Shown: positions 30,264 to 38,510 of the stretch, in pieces
How the letters are laid out: each line of letters opens with the position of its first letter
How positions within the stretch are numbered: the stretch's first letter is position 1
Assembly: GCF_002795865.1 (NCBI RefSeq)
Contig: NZ_CP024920.1
Coordinates: forward strand, 1,833,001-1,897,000
DNA from: Qipengyuania seohaensis
GTDB lineage: Bacteria > Pseudomonadota > Alphaproteobacteria > Sphingomonadales > Sphingomonadaceae
Reading direction: 5' to 3'
DNA length: 64,000 nucleotides
Translations under genes and position numbers: made by a program
Notes under the pieces: generated by a model
The model's input: the letters and a program-made list of their open reading frames with translations, nothing else
What the model was told of the DNA's origin: nothing
Databases searched by the model: none

Positions 30264-30722
30264 TCATTTGGCCCGCCGCGAGGCGAGCGGCGCATCGAGC
30301 GAGATGGCGCCGGCGCCGCGTGAAATCAGGACGGCTGCCAGGGCGACCCACACGATGTGCGTCGTCCACCATGCGTCGGGATAGACGAAGAACTGGATCA
30401 CCAGCGTCATGACCAGCAGGGATAAGGCGGCGAAGCGGGTGAGCAGGCCGAGCACCAGCAAGATGGGAAACAGGTGCTCGGCATAGGTCGCCATGGGCGC
30501 CGCGATATCGGCGGGAATGGGCAGGCCGGTGTATTCGTACTCGAACAGGAAATAGGCGTTGTCAGTAATCGACAGCGCGCTGCCTTCCTCCACCTTGGTC
30601 CGTCCTGATCTCCAGAAAATCCCGGCCAGCGCGACTCGGGTAAGCAGCAGCGCCAGGCTTTCCGGCAGGCGCGAGGCCAGCCAGTCGGTCAAGCGGTCGT
30701 AGGGGGTCAACACTCTCTGCAT
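30264..30722 (-). CDS. DoxX-family membrane protein of the bufferin locus
   Basis: Protein of 152 aa with four predicted helices and the DoxX fold. DoxX proteins commonly travel with bufferin operons; in the Caulobacter gig operon, as I recall, a DoxX protein is the last gene. They may supply reducing or quinone-linked membrane functions for maturation or export. Here it sits between bufA1 (47 bp upstream) and the sigma gene (25 bp downstream) on one strand, so it belongs to the same transcript. Confidence 0.85.
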   Translation of the reverse strand: MQRVLTPYDRLTDWLASRLPESLALLLTRVALAGIFWRSGRTKVEEGSALSITDNAYFLFEYEYTGLPIPADIAAPMATYAEHLFPILLVLGLLTRFAALSLLVMTLVIQFFVYPDAWWTTHIVWVALAAVLISRGAGAISLDAPLASRRAK

Positions 30723-30768
30723 GCGTCACCTGTCGGCTGGCCGGTAGGGGAAGGACGGGAAGTAGGGC

Positions 30769-31056
30769 TCAGCGCTTGATCGCGGTCAGCGAACCCTTGC
30801 CCTTGGCGGTCTTGATCGTTTCGCAGGTGCCCTTCTTGACCAGCTTCCATGCATTGCCCTGGTAATCGCGGGTCGATGTACCGGCGCAGCTGGTGCCTGG
30901 TCCGGCGGCGCAGTCGTTTTCGCCAGCCTTGGCGACGCCGTAACACTTTTCCATCGCGGGGCGCTTCTGCGCGGCAGCAGGGGTGGCGACCATGGTGGTG
31001 GCTATACCGGCGGTCAGGGCGAGCCCGGCAAGGCGGGCGATCGATTGGCTGTTCAT
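30769..31056 (-). CDS. bufA1: BufA1-family bufferin precursor (DUF2282)
   Basis: Protein of 95 aa with a signal peptide (about 1-29, ending TPAAAQ) and a core with four Cys at 38, 49, 57 and 78. The blocks [20 protein letters not shown] and KKGTCE are hallmarks of the DUF2282/BufA1 family. Known bufferins are ribosomal peptides whose Cys are oxidised to thiooxazoles by an MNIO enzyme; they are exported and chelate copper in the periplasm. No bufB/bufC lies on this strand, so it probably relies on the divergent BufBC. Confidence 0.9.
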   Translation of the reverse strand: MNSQSIARLAGLALTAGIATTMVATPAAAQKRPAMEKCYGVAKAGENDCAAGPGTSCAGTSTRDYQGNAWKLVKKGTCETIKTAKGKGSLTAIKR

Positions 31057-31112
31057 GGCAAGTCTCTCTCGAATGATGCGTCCGGGCGATTGTCGCCGGA
31101 ACTGGCCTGTCA

Positions 31113-31138
31113 TTCGGGAGCGATCGCCGCGCGGTTAC
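31113..31138 (-). promoter_or_regulatory. SigF-type ECF promoter for bufA1-doxX-sigF-nrsF
   Basis: On the minus strand, GTAACC (31138-31133) is followed after exactly 16 nt by CGAA (31116-31113). This is the SigF promoter pattern known from Caulobacter. The -10 element is 57 bp upstream of the bufA1 ATG, leaving a leader of about 50 nt. It is back-to-back with an identical arrangement on the plus strand. Confidence 0.82.
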
Positions 31139-31162
31139 GGAATTGCGAAAATTTTTTCGGCT

Positions 31163-31188
31163 GTAACCGCCGCCATGTCCGGCGCGAA
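31163..31188 (+). promoter_or_regulatory. SigF-type ECF promoter for bufA2-bufB-bufC
   Basis: GTAACC at 31163-31168 is followed after exactly 16 nt by CGAA at 31185-31188. The -10 element is about 50 bp upstream of the bufA2 start. Its -35 element is 24 bp from that of the divergent promoter, so two holoenzymes would sit back-to-back. Two exact matches in one short intergenic region are very unlikely by chance. Confidence 0.85.
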
Positions 31189-31237
31189 CGATCCAGTGTG
31201 CACCGATGCACGATCAGGATCACAAGGAATGGATGCC

Positions 31238-31525
31238 ATGACAATCGCAACCCGCAAGACTGCAACCGCCGCTGCAGCGGCTGCTTTCGCTCTCAGTTCG
31301 ATGAGCGCATTTGCCGCGCCCGCCCCCGCAGGCAGCAGCGGCGCAGCCATCAATTCGGACGATGTGGTCCATTGTTATGGCGTGCATAGCTGCAAAGGCC
31401 AGGCCGACTGCGCGACCAGCGAAAACGCCTGCAAGGGCCAGAACGAATGCAAGGGCCACGGCTTCAAGGCAATGAAAGCCGGTGAATGCCTGACCAAGGG
31501 CGGCACTATCGGCGACATCGGCTGA
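31238..31525 (+). CDS. bufA2: BufA2-family bufferin precursor
   Basis: Protein of 95 aa with a signal peptide (about 1-27, ending SAFAA) and a core with six Cys at 46, 52, 58, 65, 71 and 84. The near-repeats CKGQADC and CKGQNECKG and the final AGECL are typical of BufA2-type metallophores. ATG 31238 is chosen because AAGGA lies 9 nt upstream; ATG 31229 is too close to it. It is the first gene of bufA2-bufB-bufC and is divergent from bufA1. Confidence 0.9.
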   Translation: MTIATRKTATAAAAAAFALSSMSAFAAPAPAGSSGAAINSDDVVHCYGVHSCKGQADCATSENACKGQNECKGHGFKAMKAGECLTKGGTIGDIG

Positions 31526-31623
31526 CGTCCAACCTGTTTGGCGGCCCGGCAGCGGCGGAAACCGGCCCCTTCTTCCGCCCACGTCCCTCGCCGGGCCGCC
31601 ATCCCCCTCACGGAGGCTCCCTC

Positions 31624-32472
31624 ATGAGCGATATCGAGCCATTTCACGGTTTCGGCCTGGGCCTGCGGCGCACGCATTATGCCGACTTTCTTGAAACCCA
31701 GGTGCCGGTCGATTTCGTCGAGGTGATCTCGGAAAACTACATGGTGGAAGGCGGCAAGCCGCTGCGTATCCTTGGGGACATCCGCGAGCGCTATCCGGTG
31801 CTTCTGCACGGCGTCTCGATGTCGGTCGGATCCGCGCATGGGCTTGATGGGGAATATCTGGATCGGCTCGCGGCGCTGGCAAAAAGGATCGACCCGCTCT
31901 GGGTCTCCGATCACCTGTGCTGGACCAGGACGAGCGCCCACAACTCACACGATCTCCTGCCGCTGCCCCTGACAGGCGAGGCGCTGGACGTCGTGTGCCA
32001 GAACATCGATCGCGCGCAGGAGAAGCTAGGTCGGGCGATGCTGTTCGAAAACCCTTCGAGCTATCTCACCTTCCCCGAGGACGAGATGAGCGAATGGGAG
32101 TTCCTTTCCCGGATGACGCGCCGGACCGGCTGTTACCTGCTGCTGGACGTCAACAACGTCTATGTCAGCGCGCAGAACCATGGCTATTCCGCCGCCGAGT
32201 ATATTGCCGGGCTTCCGCTGGACCGTGTCAGGCAGATCCACTTGGCGGGTCACACCCCGGCAACCGAGGATCGCCCCATCGTGATCGACACGCACGACCG
32301 TGAAGTCTGCGACGAAGTCTGGTCGCTTTATGAAGACGCGGTGGCAAGGACCGGACCGGTCGCCACCATGATCGAGCGCGACGACGGCATCCCGCCACTC
32401 TGCAATCTATTGTCCGAACTCGATCGGGCGAGGGCGATATCGTCCGAGAGTGGCCGCGCGAGGGTGGCATGA
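31624..32472 (+). CDS. bufB: BufB, MNIO-family (DUF692) bufferin-modifying enzyme
   Basis: Multinuclear non-haem iron oxidase of 282 aa with a TIM-barrel fold. Likely metal ligands are seen in order in LHGVSM, VSDHLCW, LFENPSS, LDVNNV, HLAGHT and DTHDREV, as in the DUF692 family. It should convert precursor Cys residues to oxidised heterocycles, acting with BufC before export. It is 98 bp after bufA2, and its stop overlaps the bufC start (ATGA). Confidence 0.94.
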   Translation: MSDIEPFHGFGLGLRRTHYADFLETQVPVDFVEVISENYMVEGGKPLRILGDIRERYPVLLHGVSMSVGSAHGLDGEYLDRLAALAKRIDPLWVSDHLCWTRTSAHNSHDLLPLPLTGEALDVVCQNIDRAQEKLGRAMLFENPSSYLTFPEDEMSEWEFLSRMTRRTGCYLLLDVNNVYVSAQNHGYSAAEYIAGLPLDRVRQIHLAGHTPATEDRPIVIDTHDREVCDEVWSLYEDAVARTGPVATMIERDDGIPPLCNLLSELDRARAISSESGRARVA

Positions 32473-33239
32473 TCTCGCTTGCAGAACGGCAGGCCGAAAT
32501 GATGGACTGCCTGCTCGACGAGGAGCGATCCGTTCCCGCCGACTGGACGTCCAGTCAGGCTGCCGGACTGGAGATCTATCGCAACAATTACCGAACCTCC
32601 CTGGTGGAGGCGCTGCGGTCGACCTTCGAGCGGACCGAGCGGCTGGTTGGTGAAGCCAGCTTCGCGCGCGCAGCGGCGCATCATCTCATCACCGCGCCGC
32701 CTTCGGGCTGGACACTCGACCTGGCCGGCCGGGGATTTTGCGAGACCTGTGCCGATCTCTTCGCGCACGATCCCGAGGTCGCGGAACTCGCTTGGCTGGA
32801 ATGGGCAATGCACACGAGTTTCGTCGCGGCCAATTCCACCGCGCTGGACATGACGGACTTTGCGCAAGCGGCGGCGGATTTCACCGACATCGATTGGGAG
32901 CGAATGGTCTTCCACTTCGTGCCGGGCATCGACGTGCGCACCGTGCGCCACGACCTCAAGGCGCTATGGTCCTCGCTGGAAGCCACCGAGGGGCAAGCCG
33001 AGATTGTCCTGCTCGAAAAAGCTTCGACCGCCATCGTCTGGCGCGAGGGCGAGCGCCCCGTTTTCCTCCTCGTTCCCGAAGTGGAGGGTGACGCGCTCTC
33101 GGCCATGCTGGCCGGAGCACCCTATGGAGACGCTTGTCAGAAGATGGTCTCGGCGATCGGCCAGGATCGCGCCGTCGAGACCGCTGGCGCGATGCTGGGC
33201 CGCTGGCTCGGCGAAGGCCTCGTCGCTGGCCTCGCCTAG
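32469..33239 (+). CDS. bufC: BufC/HvfC-family (DUF2063) partner protein
   Basis: Protein of 256 aa whose N-terminal DUF2063 domain (about 5-95) holds the characteristic AGLEIYRNNYRTSLVEAL block. A C-terminal domain of the kind thought to recognise the precursor leader and present it to the MNIO enzyme follows. Its translation is coupled to bufB by ATGA overlap. It is the last gene of the plus-strand bufferin transcript, and its stop overlaps that of the convergent SDR gene. Confidence 0.92.
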   Translation: MISLAERQAEMMDCLLDEERSVPADWTSSQAAGLEIYRNNYRTSLVEALRSTFERTERLVGEASFARAAAHHLITAPPSGWTLDLAGRGFCETCADLFAHDPEVAELAWLEWAMHTSFVAANSTALDMTDFAQAAADFTDIDWERMVFHFVPGIDVRTVRHDLKALWSSLEATEGQAEIVLLEKASTAIVWREGERPVFLLVPEVEGDALSAMLAGAPYGDACQKMVSAIGQDRAVETAGAMLGRWLGEGLVAGLA

Positions 33240-34198
33240 TAAGCGAAGCTTTCGCCGACCATTTCTTCGCTCATCGACCAGAGGCGGTCGGCCTTCTCGG
33301 GATCGATCGCATAGCTGCGCACGCCGCCACCAGTGCTCTCGTCGTCCTGGTCGGCGACATGGCAATTTTCGCAATAGAGACCGCCGTTTCCTTCCAGTTC
33401 GTCCGCCGTGGCGGCCCAACAGGTGGTCGCGGCGCCTTGTGGGATGGTCTTGAACGGTTCCGGCGTTTCGCCGCTCTGTTCGGCGTTCTTGCGGATGCGT
33501 TCCATGAGGTCGGCCATGTCCTGGTCGCTCATATGGCGGCCGAGGTTGGTCATGATCCCGCCGGGGTGCAGAGAATAGGCGTGGATGCCCTTGTCGCCGA
33601 GACGCTTTTCGAGGCCCACTGCAAACAGGACGTTGGCGGTCTTCGACTGGCCGTAGCTGACCCACTTGTCGTATTCGCGCTTCTCGAAATGGAGATCGTC
33701 GAAGTCGACCGGAGCGATGTGGTGACCGCGGCTCGAAAGGTTGACGATGCGCGGGCGATCGCCCTTTTCCAGGAGCGGAACGAGCAGATTGGTCAACAGG
33801 AAATGGCCAACATGATTGGTGCCGAACTGCATTTCGAAACCGTCGGCCGTCTTCGCCTGGTCGCAGGCCATGACACCGGCATTGTTGATCAGGAGGTCGA
33901 TCTTCTCGAAGCGCTCGTTCGCCTCGGCTGCTGCCTTGCGGATGCTGTCGAGCGAGGCGAGGTCGCACTTGAGCGTGTCCACCTTCGCGCCGGTCTGTTC
34001 CGCGATGGCATCTGCGGCGGCGGACAGCTTGGTCGCATCGCGGCCGGACAGGATGATGTGTGCGCCCTTGGCGGCCATTGCACGCGCGGTTTCCTGGCCC
34101 AGGCCGGAATAGCCGCCAGTCACGAGGGCTGTGCGGCCCGACAGGTCCTTGCCTTCAAGAACATCGTCCGCCGTGCTTTCGAAACCGAATTCGCTCAT
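33236..34198 (-). CDS. Short-chain dehydrogenase/reductase, retinol-dehydrogenase-like
   Basis: NAD(P)-dependent oxidoreductase of 320 aa. The cofactor motif TGGYSGLG is at 27-34, the NNAG motif near 106, and the catalytic YxxxK lies in YGQSK. The C-terminal region has two Cys (CENC). The length and a substrate loop after the catalytic Tyr match the retinol dehydrogenase/light-dependent protochlorophyllide reductase-like subgroup, but the substrate is unknown. It is not part of the bufferin system by strand or spacing. Confidence 0.87.
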   Translation of the reverse strand: MSEFGFESTADDVLEGKDLSGRTALVTGGYSGLGQETARAMAAKGAHIILSGRDATKLSAAADAIAEQTGAKVDTLKCDLASLDSIRKAAAEANERFEKIDLLINNAGVMACDQAKTADGFEMQFGTNHVGHFLLTNLLVPLLEKGDRPRIVNLSSRGHHIAPVDFDDLHFEKREYDKWVSYGQSKTANVLFAVGLEKRLGDKGIHAYSLHPGGIMTNLGRHMSDQDMADLMERIRKNAEQSGETPEPFKTIPQGAATTCWAATADELEGNGGLYCENCHVADQDDESTGGGVRSYAIDPEKADRLWSMSEEMVGESFAY

Positions 34199-34239
34199 CG
34201 CTGTCTTCTCCCTTGGTGAAGGCCAGCGTAGCAGAAACG

Positions 34240-34272
34240 AAAAGGGGCGCGAGAGCTTTCGCCTCGCGCCCC
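34240..34272 (-). terminator. Rho-independent terminator of the mechanosensitive channel gene
   Basis: A perfect 10-bp stem (ggggcgcgag at 34244-34253 with ctcgcgcccc at 34263-34272) has a 9-nt loop and is followed on the minus strand by TTTTCGTTT. It is about 40 bp after the channel gene stop. Confidence 0.88.
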
Positions 34273-34309
34273 GATCCTGCGTCCCCTTGGGGTCTCGTTA
34301 TAGCTTTGC

Positions 34310-35557
34310 CTATGCGCCCGGAGGCAGCGGATCGTCGCTCTTGGGAGCAGCCGCCTTGCGGCGCTTGGGCGTTGGTGCCGAAGCACTTCCGCCGCCCAGA
34401 TCATTGTCCATCTGGTCGAGCTTGCGCGCCGCCCATTCCCGGCCACCGAGGCCGAAGGCAAGCGCACCAGCCACCGCAAATCCCGCCACGATGATCGTGA
34501 CAATGTCTTCGGGAATGCCGCCACCGAGTTCGGTGAAGGACAGGCCCATGAAGACGAACAGGATGATGGTCGCCCAGCGCACGATAGTGGCTGCCGTGGA
34601 ATTGCTGTCATCGCCCGCGATCAGGCGGGCCAGCAAATTCGCGATCAGGAAGCCGACAGCGATCACGACGGCGCCTACTATGACCTTGCTACCCGTCTCG
34701 AGCACCGTATCGAGGATACGGGTCAGTTCGGGAAAGCCGAGCAGGCGGGTTGCCGCGATAGCGAAGAACAGGATGATCGCCGCCTGCACGACGCGGGCGA
34801 TAATGCCGCTCGCCGTGGTGCCTTCGCCCACCAGTCCGCTTTCAGCCAGCGCCCTGTCGACGCCGAGACCGGGCAGGACTTCCTTCACGATCTGGACCAC
34901 GAACCGGCTGATAAGATAACCGATGCCGAGAAGAATCGCGGCAGCGATGATGTTCGGAATCGCGGCGAATATCATCCGCAGCATGTCCGAAGCCGGATCG
35001 CTGATCGACTGGATTTCCAGCTGTTCCAGCGCCGCGATGGCGACAGGGATAGCGATCAGGACATAGACGATCGTGCCGATGGTCTTGCTGATGGCGGTAT
35101 TGCCGGTGACGTTGTCCACGCCGCCGCGATTGGCCCATTTGTCGAAATCCACCGTCTGCAGGGTGGTGACGACCAGATCGCGAACGATCCGCGCCACCAT
35201 CATGCCGATGAAGAAGATCAGGCCGGCCCACAGCAGGTTCGGCACAAAGTCGACCACGTTTTCGAGCAGGCTGTCGATCGGGCCGGCGACGCCGCCAAGC
35301 TCGAGGATGTTGAGAATGATCAGGAGGCCGAACAGCCAGATCAGCAGTCCCACGATCTTGCCGAGGGATTCGCCGAGGCTGGCACCATTGCCGGTCCCGC
35401 GATTGAAGAATGCGACATTGTCGACGAGCTTGGCGAAAGCCCATTTTGCCGCGCGTGCGGCCAGCCATGTGATGACAAGGGCGATGACCGCGTAAAGCAG
35501 CTTCTCACCCAGCTCCATCGCGACCTGTTGGTCGAATTTGTATCTGTCGAAAATCAC
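34310..35557 (-). CDS. Mechanosensitive-channel-family membrane protein (conserved TM helix)
   Basis: Integral membrane protein of 415 aa with about ten helices, including repeated conserved-TM-helix units seen in small-conductance channel relatives. A cytoplasmic tail rich in Ala/Pro/Lys ends the protein. It lacks a clear MscS beta domain, so gating by tension is uncertain. Start: the GTG at 35557 has GGAGAGG at good spacing; the ATG at 35515 is an alternative. Confidence 0.78.
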   Translation of the reverse strand: MIFDRYKFDQQVAMELGEKLLYAVIALVITWLAARAAKWAFAKLVDNVAFFNRGTGNGASLGESLGKIVGLLIWLFGLLIILNILELGGVAGPIDSLLENVVDFVPNLLWAGLIFFIGMMVARIVRDLVVTTLQTVDFDKWANRGGVDNVTGNTAISKTIGTIVYVLIAIPVAIAALEQLEIQSISDPASDMLRMIFAAIPNIIAAAILLGIGYLISRFVVQIVKEVLPGLGVDRALAESGLVGEGTTASGIIARVVQAAIILFFAIAATRLLGFPELTRILDTVLETGSKVIVGAVVIAVGFLIANLLARLIAGDDSNSTAATIVRWATIILFVFMGLSFTELGGGIPEDIVTIIVAGFAVAGALAFGLGGREWAARKLDQMDNDLGGGSASAPTPKRRKAAAPKSDDPLPPGA

Positions 35558-35668
35558 GAAACCTCTCCCCTTATGGTTTCCGTAACGTCGCGCTCTAACA
35601 CGATGACGCATTCATACAAAAAGCGTCTTGGGGCTGGAGTGGATAACTTTGCCTGCTATCACCCTCGC

Positions 35669-36778
35669 ATGAGAGGATTTTTCACCCGCTTCGCCCTCGT
35701 TTTCTCGGTTGTCGCGCTGGCCGGACAGGTGCCTGCGACCGCCCAGGATGCGGACCCTGCAGATACCCGCTGGTCCTTCGCTATCCATGGCGGGGCTGGC
35801 ACGATTTCGCGCGAAGACATGACGCCGCAAGAAGATGCGGCCCATCGCGCCGCCTTGCAGGCCGCACTCGATGCGGGGTCGAAGGTGCTGGAGGAAGGCG
35901 GCACGGCGATGGATGCGGTCGAGGCCGCGATCCTGCTGCTTGAGGACGAGCCGCGCTTCAATGCCGGACGCGGAGCGGTCTATACCTGGGAAGGCAGCCA
36001 TGAACTCGACGCCTCGATCATGGACGGGGCGACGCGCGACGCGGGCGCGGTGGCGGGCGTCACCAATATCCGCAATCCGATCCTGCTGGCGCGCAAGGTC
36101 ATGACCGACAGCCCGCATGTCATGCTCGCGGGCAAGGGGGCTGAGGACTTCGCGGTAGAGCAGGGCATCGAGATCGTCCCGCCCAGCTATTTCGACACCG
36201 AACGGCGGCGCGAGGCGCTGGAGCGGATGAAAGCGCGCCAATTGTCCTCGCTCGATGTGGATTTGAAGTTCGGCACGGTCGGCGCGGCGGCGCTCGACCG
36301 CAATGGCAACATGGCGGCGGGCACGTCGACCGGCGGGATGACCGGAAAGCGATGGGGCCGTGTGGGCGATGCGCCGATAATCGGTGCAGGCACTTATGCG
36401 GACAACCGCTCCTGCGCCGTCTCGGCGACCGGCTGGGGCGAATATTTCATCCGTGTCGGCGTGGCGCACGAGATTTGCGTACGGCTCAGGACGCAGCATC
36501 GGCTAGAGGCTTTGACGGCCCAGTTGGGTGTGCCGAAAGATGATAACGGGTGGCCTGAAACTGTCGTCCACGCGTCTGAACTCGATTTGGAGCCGGAAAT
36601 TGCTCAGAAGGTGTCCGACGATGTCATGGACGACGTCGAAAAGCTCGGCGGCGATGGCGGGATCATCTTGGTCACACCCGAGGGCCACGCGCTTTTCAGT
36701 TTCAACACTGCAGGCATGTATCGCGGCCGTGCGACCAGCGATGGCGTGAACGAAGTCGCGATCTACGGCGACGAATAG
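35669..36778 (+). CDS. Isoaspartyl peptidase / plant-type L-asparaginase, exported
   Basis: Ntn-hydrolase of 369 aa that is expected to cut itself into alpha and beta subunits before T203 in KFGTVGAAALD. Substrate-site residues are seen in HGGAGT and GTSTGGMTGK. A signal peptide (about 1-26, ending PATAQ) places it in the periplasm. It hydrolyses isoaspartyl dipeptides and asparagine. The start ATG at 35669 opens the signal peptide; the in-frame extension upstream overlaps the divergent channel gene. Confidence 0.92.
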   Translation: MRGFFTRFALVFSVVALAGQVPATAQDADPADTRWSFAIHGGAGTISREDMTPQEDAAHRAALQAALDAGSKVLEEGGTAMDAVEAAILLLEDEPRFNAGRGAVYTWEGSHELDASIMDGATRDAGAVAGVTNIRNPILLARKVMTDSPHVMLAGKGAEDFAVEQGIEIVPPSYFDTERRREALERMKARQLSSLDVDLKFGTVGAAALDRNGNMAAGTSTGGMTGKRWGRVGDAPIIGAGTYADNRSCAVSATGWGEYFIRVGVAHEICVRLRTQHRLEALTAQLGVPKDDNGWPETVVHASELDLEPEIAQKVSDDVMDDVEKLGGDGGIILVTPEGHALFSFNTAGMYRGRATSDGVNEVAIYGDE

Positions 36779-36976
36779 CGCCGAGTCGCAGACGGAAGCG
36801 GCACGACCGGGCCAGCGGCCACGGGCCGACTAATCAGCCAGTTAGCACTCGCTTTTGACTCGTCGCTGGTTGAAGCGCACCTTGCCTCCAGCGTTGGGGG
36901 ACATCCAAAATCTGTAGGGCCGCATGGTCCTGACGCCACTCACGGGTCGCAGCACTCGTTAGAGAAGGAGTCAGGT

Positions 36977-37426
36977 ATGAAGCACCTCATCAAGACCGCA
37001 GTATTGGCAACCACACTGGCCTTTGCCGTCCCGCAGGCGGCGCATGCGCAAGACGAATATCCGCTGAAGGGTGCGGAATGGGTCGAAGTGACGGGCGTCA
37101 GCCTCGAAGATGGCGGCGGGCTCAAATACGCCACCTGGCTGGCCGGCGAATGGCGGACGCGGATGGATTACGCTGTCGAGCAAGGCTGGATCGAAAGCTA
37201 CGAGATATGGTCCAACAGCCACGCACGCGAAGGGGAGCCGGACATGTGGCTCATCACCCGCTTCGAAAATTTCCAGTCCAACGAAGAGTGGGAAGCGCGC
37301 AATCGCCAGATGCGCTCCTTCATGCAGCGGAACATCCAGCAATTGCAGGCCGAAAGCGGCGATCGGGCGAAGTATCGCACCGTCATGGGCGACCTGCTGA
37401 TCAAGCGTCTCGTGTGGCGCGACTGA
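36977..37426 (+). CDS. Exported protein of unknown function
   Basis: Protein of 149 aa with a signal peptide (about 1-24, ending QAAHAQ) and a soluble mature domain rich in Trp and charged residues, with a probable long helix near 105-130. No motif is recognised. A ribosome-binding site (GAAGGAG) precedes the ATG. The roughly 200 bp upstream, after the asparaginase gene, contains nothing that I can identify. A terminator follows. Confidence 0.75.
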   Translation: MKHLIKTAVLATTLAFAVPQAAHAQDEYPLKGAEWVEVTGVSLEDGGGLKYATWLAGEWRTRMDYAVEQGWIESYEIWSNSHAREGEPDMWLITRFENFQSNEEWEARNRQMRSFMQRNIQQLQAESGDRAKYRTVMGDLLIKRLVWRD

Positions 37427-37445
37427 TGCGCTAATCCCCCCGGGA

Positions 37446-37477
37446 GGGCGGGCGGCCTTGATGCGGCCCGCCCTTTC
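37446..37477 (+). terminator. Hairpin terminator between the exported protein and pheA
   Basis: The stem gggcgggc (37446-37453) pairs with gcccgccc (37466-37473) and is followed by TTTC. It lies between convergent genes, so it may serve both, though the T-run is short. Confidence 0.6.
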
Positions 37478-37483
37478 ACCGGA

Positions 37484-38377
37484 TCAGCCGCGCTTGCGTG
37501 CGCGCTGGTAACTGCCGAGCAGGCGAACCGAATTGCACTGGAAGGACAGCTCCTCCAGGGCTGCATCGACGCGCGGATTTCCCGGCGCGCCCTCAATGTC
37601 GCAATAGAACATCGTCGCGGCAAAACTCGCACCCTTCTGGTAGCTTTCCAGCTTGGTCATGTTCACGCCATTCGTCGCGAAACAGCCCAGCGCCTTATAC
37701 AGCGCGGCGGGCACGTTCTTCACCTCGAAGATGAAAGTGGTCATTGCCTCTTCGTCGGCCAGCTCGTCTGCCGAGCGCGCGTCCTTGGCGAGAACCACGA
37801 AGCGCGTGGTGTTGTCCTGAGCATCCTCGACCGCGCTTTCCACGATCCTGAGGCCGTACAATTCCGCCGCCATCGGCGGGGCCAGCGCGGCAATGGTCGG
37901 ATCCTTTTCCTCGGCGACGAAGGCCGCAGCCCCTGCGGTATCGGCATGGCTCATGGGTACGATGCCGCGTTCGCGCAGGTAGATCCTCGACTGGCCCAGC
38001 GCCTGGGGATGGCTGTAGGCCGCCTCGAATGGTCCGTCGCCGATGGCCATCAGCGCATGGGTGATCGGCATGAAATGCTCTGCCACGATGGACAGCCCGC
38101 TTTCGGGAAGCAGGAAATGGATGTCGGCAACCCGTCCGTGCTGGCTGTTTTCGATCGGGATCATCGCGCAGCCCGCAGCGCCGGTCTTCACCGCATCGAG
38201 GGCATCCTGGAAGCCGAGGAAAGGCAGGGGCAGTGCTTCGGGCGCGAATTGCATGGCGGCCTGGTGCGAGTTCGATCCCGGCGCACCGCCGAAAGCGATC
38301 GCGCGCTCCGGATCGGCGGCGGCGGCTTGGCGCATGGAATCGACCATGGCGAGTGCGGGCTTGGCGAAATTACGCAT
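37484..38377 (-). CDS. pheA: Prephenate dehydratase
   Basis: Enzyme of 297 aa that converts prephenate to phenylpyruvate for phenylalanine synthesis. The catalytic domain (about 25-200) contains GAPGSNSHQAA and the TTRF motif with its catalytic Thr. A C-terminal regulatory ACT domain (about 210-290) includes LESYQKG in the ligand-binding loop. It is monofunctional, lacking a fused chorismate mutase. It is divergent from a cytochrome c gene. Confidence 0.95.
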   Translation of the reverse strand: MRNFAKPALAMVDSMRQAAAADPERAIAFGGAPGSNSHQAAMQFAPEALPLPFLGFQDALDAVKTGAAGCAMIPIENSQHGRVADIHFLLPESGLSIVAEHFMPITHALMAIGDGPFEAAYSHPQALGQSRIYLRERGIVPMSHADTAGAAAFVAEEKDPTIAALAPPMAAELYGLRIVESAVEDAQDNTTRFVVLAKDARSADELADEEAMTTFIFEVKNVPAALYKALGCFATNGVNMTKLESYQKGASFAATMFYCDIEGAPGNPRVDAALEELSFQCNSVRLLGSYQRARKRG

Positions 38378-38510
38378 GGGGCCGTGCTGCTAAGCCGCGA
38401 CTGTTCCTATCGCAAGCGCTATTGCGCAGCCTGCACTTGCGCGAGCGCGGCGAGGGCACTAGAGCGGCGCCCAACCATAGACCTTTCGGATTCTTGCAGG
38501 CTTTCAAGCA

